Assembly (NCBI GenBank): GCA_903919975.1
Contig: CAIXKE010000081.1
Location: forward strand, 1-46,599
From: Akkermansiaceae bacterium
Lineage (GTDB): Bacteria > Verrucomicrobiota > Verrucomicrobiia > Verrucomicrobiales > Akkermansiaceae
DNA length: 46,599 nt
Reading direction: 5' to 3'
The notes under the pieces were generated by a model that made no database searches, was not told where the DNA came from, and worked only from the letters and a program-made list of their open reading frames with translations. Positions 39,875 to 46,599 of the stretch are shown piece by piece; positions within the stretch are counted from its first letter, which is position 1; the number at the start of each line of letters is the position of its first letter. The translations under genes were made by a program, and so were the position numbers.

Positions 39875-41165
39875 GCGGTGGTGTGTTCGATACCGGCTCA
39901 TGAGGCAATTCCGAAATCCCATCCAGCAGAGATTCCTTCTCACGCCCGCCAATCCGTCTCGACGACCATTCGTCAATCAACCGGAAAGCCACCGCCAGCA
40001 AAGTGGGCCCAAGAAACACCCCTACCAAGCCAAACGCCAGCGCACCGCCGATCACACCACAGAAAATCAGTGCGAATGGCATCTTGCTGCCCTGACTGAT
40101 CAGATACGGCCGCAAAATATTATCCACGCTGCTGATTCCGAGCAAACCCCACAGCAACATGAAAATCCCATATCCCGTCTCGTTTTGAGCGAACAACCAA
40201 AATGACGCGGGCAACCAAATCAGCGGCGGACCGAATGGCACGACCGCGAAAAAAAACGTCAACACCGAGAGCAGCACCACCCCCGGCACCCCGGCAATCC
40301 AAAAACCGACGCCTGCCACCAACGCTTGGACAATCGCCGTGCCCAGAATCCCGTAAATCACTCCCCGCACCGTATCCCCCGCCACTTTGATCAAATGCCG
40401 ACCACGCCCACCCGCCAAACGCTCCACCGCCACCGCCAGACGATCCGAAAGCTCCGGCGCATCGCGCAGCAAGAAAAACGCAAGAAACGCACTGATTAAA
40501 ACCTGCGTCACCCCCTGCCCCACCGCCTTGGCCGCCGAGAGCAACCAGATTTTCGCCCATGACAGAAACTTACCCAACAAGACCACAATGTGTGGCGATT
40601 CGTCCTTACGCTCGTCATCCACCTCCCCATTCGCCGCACCATCAATCACCGATGGCGCTTGCCCATCACTTACCACAGCGTCCGCAGTCTCCGTCACGAT
40701 CTTCGCCCGCGGCGGACTCGTCACCTGCTTGTCCAGTTGCTCAAACCAGCGATTCCGGTCCTCCGCAAATGCGGTCCAATACCCGTCAATCTCATCGCCG
40801 ACCACCGGCATCCGAGACACCCACGCCGGCGGCCGCTCGGGAGCGTCCATAAACCAATTCCGTGTAGCCAAAGCCAAATCCTTGCCATCCTGCGCCAGAC
40901 TCACCCCGATCAGCACCACCGGGCCCGCGAACACGAGCGCCACCGTCAAGGTCACCAAACAAGCCGCCAAAGTCCGGGATCCACGGAACCAACGCGTGAA
41001 CGTGCGCTGAAGCGGATGCAGCGAATACGCCAGAATGATCGCCCACATCAGCGCTGTCATGAATGGCCGCAATACGAAAAAACACCCGCCCAGCAACAAC
41101 AACAAGGCCAGCCCGCCCAGCAAAGGCTCAGCCCGTGAATATCTTTTCTTAGGTTCGTTCTCCAT
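39864..41165 (-). CDS. AI-2E-family transporter (PerM-like permease)
   Basis: 433 residues with about eight membrane helices. The family hallmark is near the C-terminus: LLWGLLGISSVDNILRPYLI followed by a Gly-rich helix (ALIFCGVIGGALAFG). The N-terminus has paired helices (LLGGLALLLLLGGCFFVL, ALMWAIILAYSLHPL). A hydrophilic insert (about 135-205) rich in charged residues separates the two halves. Despite the family name, members differ in substrate (autoinducer, ions), and none can be assigned here. Confidence 0.92.
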   Translation of the reverse strand: MENEPKKRYSRAEPLLGGLALLLLLGGCFFVLRPFMTALMWAIILAYSLHPLQRTFTRWFRGSRTLAACLVTLTVALVFAGPVVLIGVSLAQDGKDLALATRNWFMDAPERPPAWVSRMPVVGDEIDGYWTAFAEDRNRWFEQLDKQVTSPPRAKIVTETADAVVSDGQAPSVIDGAANGEVDDERKDESPHIVVLLGKFLSWAKIWLLSAAKAVGQGVTQVLISAFLAFFLLRDAPELSDRLAVAVERLAGGRGRHLIKVAGDTVRGVIYGILGTAIVQALVAGVGFWIAGVPGVVLLSVLTFFFAVVPFGPPLIWLPASFWLFAQNETGYGIFMLLWGLLGISSVDNILRPYLISQGSKMPFALIFCGVIGGALAFGLVGVFLGPTLLAVAFRLIDEWSSRRIGGREKESLLDGISELPHEPVSNTPPHGG

Positions 41166-41344
41166 CCGATGTGCAAATGCTATCCACTTTTTTCAACGAA
41201 CGCCAATCCGTTTCCGCAGGATTTTATTTCCCGTCGCCCGCTTTGGTTTCCGGTTTCCCAGCTTGCAATCTACGCCTCTATGGGAAAATGTTCCAGCGAA
41301 CTCACGGCAATCGCCCCACTTTCCTCCATTTCCGAAACACATTC

Positions 41345-42370
41345 ATGAAAAATCGTCCCGTATTTTCCCTGGTGATCGCCACCTCCTTTCTATCCTCACT
41401 CACGGCAATCGCCCAGACACCCCAAGCCCAGCCCCAAAAACCCAAAGGCCCGATCGAAGTCAATGGAATCGCCGCCAAAGTCAATGGCAGGGTCGTCACC
41501 AAAAACGAAGTCTCCTTCATGCTGGCCCCGATTTTCGCCCAGCTCGCCACCCAATACCCACGCCGCGGCCAACAATTCGAGACCAAGTTCAATGAAGCCA
41601 AAGCCGGCATTCTCCAAGAACTCGTCGACCGGCAGATCATCCTCGACGAATTCAAAAAAGTCGGGGCATCCATCAAACCCCACATCATCGATGACGAGAT
41701 CAAACGCCAAGTTCAAGAACTCTACAACGGCGATGAAACCAAGTTTCGCGAGGAACTCAAACGCAGCCGCCTCACCATGGATGGCTACCGCACCATGACC
41801 CGTGAAAAAATGGTGGTGCAAGCCATGCGCTCACAACAATTCGCCGACGCGCCGCCGCCGCTCCCTAACGAAATTCAAGCCGAGTATAACGAAATGAAAA
41901 TCTTGATGCGGGACACTTCCAAGGATGTGATCTCATTCCAGAAAATCTTCATTCCAGCTTCCGACCCACAAAATCCTAGCATCACCCCCGAGACCCAACT
42001 CACCCTCGCGGAGGACATCGTCAAACAAATCGCCGATGGCAAGGATTTCTCGGAAATCGCCAAAGCAAGTTCCAAAGACGCATTTTCCGCGCAGGGCGGC
42101 CTTCAGGAAAATGTCCCACGCGCCGATCTATCTCCGGAATTCGCCGCAATCATCTTCGACGCCCCCGTTGATAAAATCCTCGGCCCACTCGTGGATCCCC
42201 TTGGCTTCACTATCGTCAAACCGATCAAAATCGAATACGGCCCCGCCCCCTCACTCTACAACGTCCGGGATGCTGTCGAAGAGCGCGTCCGCAAAAAGAA
42301 AACCTCCGCCCAATACGAACGCTGGATCGAATCCCGCCGTAAAAAGGCGATGATCGACATCAAAAGTTGA
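41345..42370 (+). CDS. SurA-like periplasmic parvulin PPIase
   Basis: 341 residues from the ATG at 41345, which directly precedes a signal peptide (VFSLVIATSFLSSLTAIAQ); the open frame extends 58 codons further upstream without similar support. A SurA_N-type domain (about 40-175; GIAAKVNGRVVTKNEVSFML, ILQELVDRQIILDEFKK) is followed by one rotamase domain (about 195-300; SFQKIFIP, AKASSKDAFSAQGGLQENV, LVDPLGFTIVKPI). It assists folding of outer-membrane proteins. It is divergent from the AI-2E permease and ends a few bases before the dGTPase start. Confidence 0.9.
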   Translation: MKNRPVFSLVIATSFLSSLTAIAQTPQAQPQKPKGPIEVNGIAAKVNGRVVTKNEVSFMLAPIFAQLATQYPRRGQQFETKFNEAKAGILQELVDRQIILDEFKKVGASIKPHIIDDEIKRQVQELYNGDETKFREELKRSRLTMDGYRTMTREKMVVQAMRSQQFADAPPPLPNEIQAEYNEMKILMRDTSKDVISFQKIFIPASDPQNPSITPETQLTLAEDIVKQIADGKDFSEIAKASSKDAFSAQGGLQENVPRADLSPEFAAIIFDAPVDKILGPLVDPLGFTIVKPIKIEYGPAPSLYNVRDAVEERVRKKKTSAQYERWIESRRKKAMIDIKS

Positions 42371-42375
42371 GCGCA

Positions 42376-43668
42376 ATGTTGAACCGCTTTTACGGGGAAT
42401 TTGATACAGAGCGCCACTCCGGTGCCAACGATGGCGGCGATTACCGCTCGCCATTCCAGATCGACCGCGACCGGGTCCTGCACACACCGACGTTCCGCCG
42501 CCTGCAGAATAAGACCCAGGTTTTCTGGAGCGGTGAATACGATTTCTACCGCACACGGCTGACGCACTCGCTGGAAGTCGCACAAATCGGCAAATCCATC
42601 TGCCACTGGCTGAAATCCCGGCCCAGCGGTCCACTCGCAGATGATTTTTTCATCGATCCGGATCTGGTCGAGGCCATCTGTCTCTCGCACGACCTTGGCC
42701 ACCCGCCATTCGGTCATGCCGGCGAACGCACGCTCAACCACCTGATGCGCGGCCACGGCGGATTCGAGGGCAACGCCCAAACCCTGCGTCTGCTCACCGA
42801 ACGAATTTTTTCCGCCAAACGCAGCGGTATGGACCCGACCCGCGCATTTCTCGATGGGGTTTTGAAATACAAATCCCTGTGGTCGGAATTAAAAACCGCC
42901 ACCGGTCATCCTCCAGAACATCATTTCATCTACGACGACCAACAAGCACATCTCGATTGGGCGATGGGCGGACATGACTTCCCACTGGAGCTGCCGCCGG
43001 GCTCCACCCGGGACAAATTCAAATCCATCGAATGCCAAATCATGGACTGGGCGGACGACACCGCCTATTCACTCAACGACCTTTCCGATAGCGTGCGCGC
43101 CGGGTTTCTCAATATCGAGAAAATCGAGGCTTGGGCGGAAAAACACAGTCATCCAATCGATGAGGGCACGCCGCTTGGCGACCTGATGCGCGCCATCCGC
43201 CGCAAACGCGTGGACCCCTTCGTCGGGAAACGCATCGGCCGCTACATCCAATCGACACACTTGGCAGCCGACGTGAATTTCCTCAGCACCAGCACGAACC
43301 GATATCGCTTTCAACTCGTCATCGACGAGCAAGTGAAAGCCGAGTCCGGATTATTCAAACGACTCGCCTTCGAGGTCGTGTTCCTCTCGCCGCAGTTGAA
43401 ACAACTCGAACACAAGGGCAGCCGCATGCTGCGGCAATTATGGGAAGTCCTCGGCGAACGCTATGTCACCGGAGGCACTATCGATGGCCAGGATTTCCAA
43501 CTCCTCCCAGCGGACACCGCGGCGGAAATCGCCGAAACCGTTGATGAAGCGGGTAAGGCGCGCCTCGTCTGCGATTTCCTCGCTGGCATGACCGATGGCT
43601 ACGCCGCACGGACTTATAAACGCCTGTTCTCACCGGACTTCGGCTCGATCGGAGACCTGATTGGATAG
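42376..43668 (+). CDS. dgt: Deoxyguanosinetriphosphate triphosphohydrolase-like HD protein
   Basis: 430 residues from the ATG at 42376, 5 bases after the PPIase stop; a TTG at 42367 overlapping that stop is an alternative start. HD-domain metal ligands are RLTHSLEVAQIG (His, about 63) and CLSHDLGHPPFGHAGE (HD pair, about 105), with a later WADDTAYSLNDL Asp. The family hydrolyses dGTP or other dNTPs to the nucleoside and triphosphate, controlling dNTP pools. The N-terminus (RSPFQIDRDRVLHTPTFRRL) is characteristic. Confidence 0.93.
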   Translation: MLNRFYGEFDTERHSGANDGGDYRSPFQIDRDRVLHTPTFRRLQNKTQVFWSGEYDFYRTRLTHSLEVAQIGKSICHWLKSRPSGPLADDFFIDPDLVEAICLSHDLGHPPFGHAGERTLNHLMRGHGGFEGNAQTLRLLTERIFSAKRSGMDPTRAFLDGVLKYKSLWSELKTATGHPPEHHFIYDDQQAHLDWAMGGHDFPLELPPGSTRDKFKSIECQIMDWADDTAYSLNDLSDSVRAGFLNIEKIEAWAEKHSHPIDEGTPLGDLMRAIRRKRVDPFVGKRIGRYIQSTHLAADVNFLSTSTNRYRFQLVIDEQVKAESGLFKRLAFEVVFLSPQLKQLEHKGSRMLRQLWEVLGERYVTGGTIDGQDFQLLPADTAAEIAETVDEAGKARLVCDFLAGMTDGYAARTYKRLFSPDFGSIGDLIG

Positions 43669-43709
43669 GCCCAGGAGTTAAAGTAGCGATCCGCATCCTC
43701 ATCACATCA

Positions 43710-44067
43710 TCCCCAGGAAACGCCGCCCATTCCTTCGTCTCAGCAGCCTGGCAGGTGTCGGGCTCGGTTTATCATTCCAGCGCTCCCAAGCAGAGGAAGA
43801 TCCAGCCGCATTGCTCTAAGCCAAATTCGTCCCCAGCGAAAAAGCGCTCTCCGCAGACTGACTAGCCTCTCTCACCTCACGCGGACACAAGCCGATACAG
43901 CGATCCGATACAGCAAGGCAGATAACAACCTCGATGTGATCGGCATGACCGTCAGTGGCATCGCCTGCGGCACCGTCTATCTATCCGGCGATGGCCGGCT
44001 ATGGGTTTGGGACGTCTTCAACCAGCACCACGAAGGAGTCGTTGCCAATTTTTTCACACCGGATTGA
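43710..44067 (+). pseudogene. Decayed 5' fragment of a GH116-like (glucosylceramidase-type) glycoside hydrolase
   Basis: No open ORF covers this stretch, but reading through stops gives a recognisable N-terminus. A Tat-like signal (RKRRPFLRLSSLAGVGLGLS) and SQAEEDPAALL lead to an in-frame TAA. Then come KFVPSEKALSAD, a TGA where Trp would fit, and LASLTSRGH. A frameshift then leads to IGMTVSGIACGTVYLSGDGR and LWVWDVFNQHHEGVVANFF, ending at a TGA at 44065. In bacterial GH116 proteins the matching segment is roughly GMPVGGICxGQLYLGGDGRLWxWDIFN. The catalytic C-terminal domain is missing. At least two stops, one frameshift and a truncation make it non-functional. Confidence 0.75.
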
Positions 44068-44148
44068 AATATCGATGCATATCATGCGTATGATTATGAC
44101 GCACCCTCTTCCGCCTCCTACAGTAAAAAACCGAAAACCTTCATAATT

Positions 44149-45420
44149 ATGAAATCGACACGCCGAAGTTTCATCAAAAAAGCCGCTTGGGTAGCCGCCA
44201 TGCCCACCATCATCCCGGCCTCCGTGCTTGGACAGAACGGCAAGGTCGCACCCAGCAATCGCATCGTCCTGGGCGGCATCGGCATCGGGCCGCGGGGCCG
44301 GGAAGTGCTGGGCGCGTTCTTCCAACAACCTGATGTCCAGTTCGTCGCCATCGCCGATGTGCAAAAGGTCCGCAGCGAGATCGTCCGCAAGCTGGCCAAC
44401 CGCCACCATGGCAATGAAGACTGCAAATCCTATCGCGACATGCGCGAGGTGCTCGCCCGCAAGGACATCGATGCCGTGCTGATCGCCACCGGCGACCGCT
44501 GGCATACGCCGGCATCAGTGCTTGCGGCAAGGGCGGGCAAGGATGTTTATTCCGAAAAACCCTGCGCGATGACCATCGACGAGTGCCGGGAACTCGATGA
44601 GGGAATCCTTCAGAATAATCGCGTCTATCAGGCCGGAACCCAGCGCCGCAATGTCGACAATTTCCGCTTCGCTGCCCAGCTCGCGCTCAGCGGCAAACTC
44701 GGCAAACTGCACACGGTGCACGCTGGAATCCTCGCGCCGATGAATAACCTCGAACCGCTTCCCGGTGAGCCCGAGCCCGACCCCGAGATGATCCACTGGG
44801 ATGCCTGGCTCGGCCAAGCGGCGATACGGCCCTACAACAAACGCTATGTCGAAGGCCGGTGGCGCAACCACAAGGGACTCGCCGCAGGATACAACATTCT
44901 TGAATGGGGTTCCCACACCGTCGATCTCTGCCAATGGGCAGCCGGGGCCGACGGCACCACTCCCGTCGAATTCGAGGCCGATGGCGGCACGATCCGTGCG
45001 CGCTATGCGAACGGAATCAATTTGGTGATGCGCCTGTCTGGCTTTGGCAAGGAGGGAGACTGGCAGGGACTCGGAACTTGTCCAATACGCTTCGAAGGCG
45101 ACGAAGGATGGGTGGAAGCGGGTGACAGCGGCAAACTCGCCGCCAGCAAGCCGGGACTGCTGGAGGGAAAACCCGGCGAATTGCCCGGCACCAACCCGAT
45201 CCACCATGTCCGCGATTTCCTCGACTGCATCAAGTCGCGCGGCAAGACCGCCTGCAACTCGACGGTGGCCCGCCATGGACACGTCGCCTGCCATGCGGCG
45301 GCGATCACTTGGAAACTAGGCCGCAAAATGCGCTTTGATCCTGCGAAGGCGGAGTTCATGGACGATGCCGAGGCGAATGGCCTGCGCCGAATCGAGCGCC
45401 GCGCGCCATGGACTATCTGA
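44149..45420 (+). CDS. Tat-exported Gfo/Idh/MocA-family oxidoreductase
   Basis: 423 residues. A twin-arginine signal (TRRSFIKKAAWVAAMPTIIP) implies folded export with its nucleotide cofactor. A Rossmann domain (about 35-155; LGGIGIGPRGREVL, FVAIADVQ, DIDAVLIATGDRWH, the EKP motif in YSEKPCAMTIDE) is followed by the C-terminal substrate domain (about 160-400; GTQRRNVDNFRFA, LEWGSHTVDLCQWA). Family members oxidise or reduce sugars and inositols using NAD(P); tightly bound NAD is typical for exported ones. The substrate is unknown. The dead GH116-like gene just upstream suggests a former glycan-degradation pair. Confidence 0.92.
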   Translation: MKSTRRSFIKKAAWVAAMPTIIPASVLGQNGKVAPSNRIVLGGIGIGPRGREVLGAFFQQPDVQFVAIADVQKVRSEIVRKLANRHHGNEDCKSYRDMREVLARKDIDAVLIATGDRWHTPASVLAARAGKDVYSEKPCAMTIDECRELDEGILQNNRVYQAGTQRRNVDNFRFAAQLALSGKLGKLHTVHAGILAPMNNLEPLPGEPEPDPEMIHWDAWLGQAAIRPYNKRYVEGRWRNHKGLAAGYNILEWGSHTVDLCQWAAGADGTTPVEFEADGGTIRARYANGINLVMRLSGFGKEGDWQGLGTCPIRFEGDEGWVEAGDSGKLAASKPGLLEGKPGELPGTNPIHHVRDFLDCIKSRGKTACNSTVARHGHVACHAAAITWKLGRKMRFDPAKAEFMDDAEANGLRRIERRAPWTI

Positions 45421-45490
45421 TACTTCGGTGATAGGACCAATTCCCCCCGCCCTTCACTGAGATGCAACGGATTTCTGGACCGTTTTTTGC

Positions 45491-45790
45491 TTATTTTAGG
45501 GAGTGGATTTCGGCTTCATATTGGGCCGGCGTTTGGTAGTTGAGGGCGGAGTGTTTACGGTGGGTGTTGTAGTAGGAATCGATGTAGGCGAAGATTTCGG
45601 TGCGCGCGTCGTGGGCATTGATGAAGCAGCCGTCTTGGAGCATTTCGGCTTTCAGGGTGCCCATGAATGATTCGGTCCAGGCGTTGTGATAGGGGTTGGC
45701 CGATAAGGAGATTTGCCGAGGGTCTATCGGCCCGGCCGTCGCTGGTGCGCGGCACGTAGGTCCTGCGTTGGATGTTTGATCAGGCGACGT
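45491..45790 (-). pseudogene. IS3-family OrfB transposase remnant with internal deletion
   Basis: On the minus strand the C-terminal piece (about 45717 to the TAA at 45491-45493) reads NPYHNAWTESFMGTLKAEML, FINAHDARTEIFAYIDSYYN, HRKHSALNYQTPAQYEAEI, the standard end of IS3 OrfB after the catalytic DDE region. Immediately upstream, in another frame, QRRTYVPRTSDGRADRPSAN matches the OrfB N-terminal linker (RPKTTDSRHGLPVAPN). The central part with the first catalytic Asp residues is gone, and the two pieces are joined out of frame. It is inactive. Confidence 0.8.
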
Positions 45791-45799
45791 CCTGCGCTT

Positions 45800-45933
45800 G
45801 GGCGCGGCGGGCGGCGCAGATGCGGGCCAAGGTGTTCGATGGCGGCAATGGTGAGGCCGTTGAAGCCTTGGCGCATGTCGCAGGGTTCCACTGCCAGATA
45901 GACCTTGAGCGCAGCCATACCGAGACCGATCAT
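45800..45933 (-). pseudogene. IS66-family TnpB, N-terminal fragment
   Basis: Starting at the ATG at 45933, which overlaps the preceding tnpA stop as ATGA (normal IS66 organisation), it reads MAALKVYLAVEPCDMRQGFN then GLTIAAIEHLG, which is the IS66 TnpB N-terminus (VYLAVEPVDMRKSFDGL). After about 35 codons the similarity is lost and the sequence runs into the IS3 remnant. tnpC is absent. Confidence 0.75.
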
Positions 45934-46145
45934 GAGCGGCCTCCTTCCTGGTGACCGGCGATTTCGGCGAGAAGCCGTGCCGCCAAACTGATGTGGGTGG
46001 TCTCGCTGAACAGGATCCGCCCGCCGCCCTCCAATTCGATCACCAGCGGGCATGTGGTAACTGCGGGCATCTCGACTTCTACGAACCGTGTGTGGGCGGT
46101 CCGTCCAATACGTCCCCGTCTCAGGGGTGATTTTGCAAACGACAT
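45930..46145 (-). pseudogene. IS66-family TnpA-like, C-terminal fragment
   Basis: A 71-codon ORF whose part FVEVEMPAVTTCPLVIELEG, RILFSETTHISLAARLLAEI resembles the C-terminus of the small IS66 TnpA protein; the helix-turn-helix N-terminal part is missing. It overlaps tnpB by four bases. The N-terminal 15-20 residues (SFAKSPLRRGRIGRTAH) may be sequence from outside the element. Confidence 0.6.
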
Positions 46146-46398
46146 GGCAAGAACCTATCAGACCGTGAGGATCCGGCTAGGGGGTCGATTTCAGGACGCT
46201 TACATTCCACCCGCGATCAAACAGCACTTCCTCCACAAGAGAGTATTCCCGATCCACGGCAAGCACGCCCGCTACATCGCCATCGAGAGCAATCCACGGA
46301 CTCGCGAGATGTATGCGAAATTCTCCATTCCGTGTTTCTGGGTGACACCTGAAGGCACCTGCTTGACCGAGGGAACGCGCATCGTCAAACGCCTGTGA
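46144..46398 (+). CDS. Small hypothetical protein
   Basis: 84 residues from the ATG at 46144, immediately beside and slightly overlapping the divergent IS66 remnant. It is basic (RTYQTVRIRLGGRFQDAYI, FLHKRVFPIHGKHARYIAIE, CFWVTPEGTCLTEGTRIVKR) with no membrane segment or signal. No family is recognised. The even amino-acid composition argues for a real or recently real gene, but its position among transposon fragments makes a passenger gene or remnant possible. Confidence 0.4.
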   Translation: MARTYQTVRIRLGGRFQDAYIPPAIKQHFLHKRVFPIHGKHARYIAIESNPRTREMYAKFSIPCFWVTPEGTCLTEGTRIVKRL

Positions 46399-46599
46399 AG
46401 CATTTTCGTTTATAGGATTCGGAGCACTTCGCAGCGGTGCCGCGCTTCTCCCCGAGTCGAAACGCTAACAAAATATCGGATGCACTGGCTGAAGCTGGAG
46501 CGAACCACGATTTCCTGCGCTCTGATAGCGCTAATTATGTTATACTGACAGCACTGACAATTCTTCGTCCCCATCTCCCGGCCCGCACACCGCCAGAAA
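46399..46599. other. Unassigned right end of the window
   Basis: About 200 bases without a supported gene. A plus-strand frame stays open from about 46426 to the edge (ISDALAEAGANHDFLRSDSA and on) but lacks an ATG, so it could be the interior of a gene or chance. Confidence 0.3.

Noticed and set aside
44515..45294. 259-codon minus-strand ORF opposite the Gfo/Idh/MocA gene
   Set aside because: It is a shadow of a gene with a Tat signal and an EKP motif.
46426..46599. Open plus-strand frame reaching the right edge
   Set aside because: It has no start codon of quality, no domain and no length, so it is not called as a gene.

Overview
The window reads as chromosomal DNA of a Gram-negative, rod-shaped bacterium, most likely a member of the Verrucomicrobiota (Verrucomicrobiales-like). 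Pointers are a PEP-CTERM protein with the C-terminal EPSS/hydrophobic/Arg-rich signal, a Tat-exported Gfo/Idh/MocA oxidoreductase, a GH116-like pseudogene, outer-membrane beta-barrel proteins and a full mreB-mreC-mreD-mrdA rod-shape operon. The assignment is an inference from gene content; no rRNA or tRNA gene was seen.

Region 1 (1-5821): two divergent paralogous secreted proteins. The left one (minus strand, cut by the window edge) carries nearly identical 89-residue Ig-like repeats. The right one ends in a PEP-CTERM anchor and is followed by a PstS/periplasmic-binding-like secreted protein, a strong terminator and an unrecognised secreted ORF.

Region 2 (5831-26755, all minus): a nine-gene cluster of about 21 kb. 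In transcription order: TpsB-type outer-membrane transporter, a DUF2341-LamG-ExbB fusion, ExbD, TonB, a putative porin, a periplasmic coiled-coil protein, a parvulin PPIase, a giant TpsA exoprotein of about 3961 residues, and a Sel1-repeat protein. Several junctions overlap as ATGA or GTGA. This looks like two-partner secretion coupled to a dedicated TonB/ExbB/ExbD motor and a porin. It resembles, from memory, the phosphate-depletion-regulated pdt locus of Pseudomonas aeruginosa. A spaced motif, TGTGAC-N6-GTCACA or close variants, occurs in front of tpsB, in front of tpsA and twice between the divergent paralogs, so the two regions may form one regulon. This is the best candidate for an under-described system here.

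Region 3 (26843-27467): a small graveyard holding an IS21 IstB tail and a broken RAYT-type transposase.

Region 4 (27447-36008, minus): cell-shape and housekeeping genes, mreB-mreC-mreD-mrdA-rng-pyk, with an orphan DNA methyltransferase appended.

Region 5 (36254-43668): MATE transporter, M42 aminopeptidase, serine hydrolase, AI-2E-family permease, SurA-like parvulin and dGTPase.

Region 6 (43710-46599): a decayed GH116-like gene, an intact Tat-dependent oxidoreductase, then broken IS3 and IS66 pieces and a small orphan ORF.
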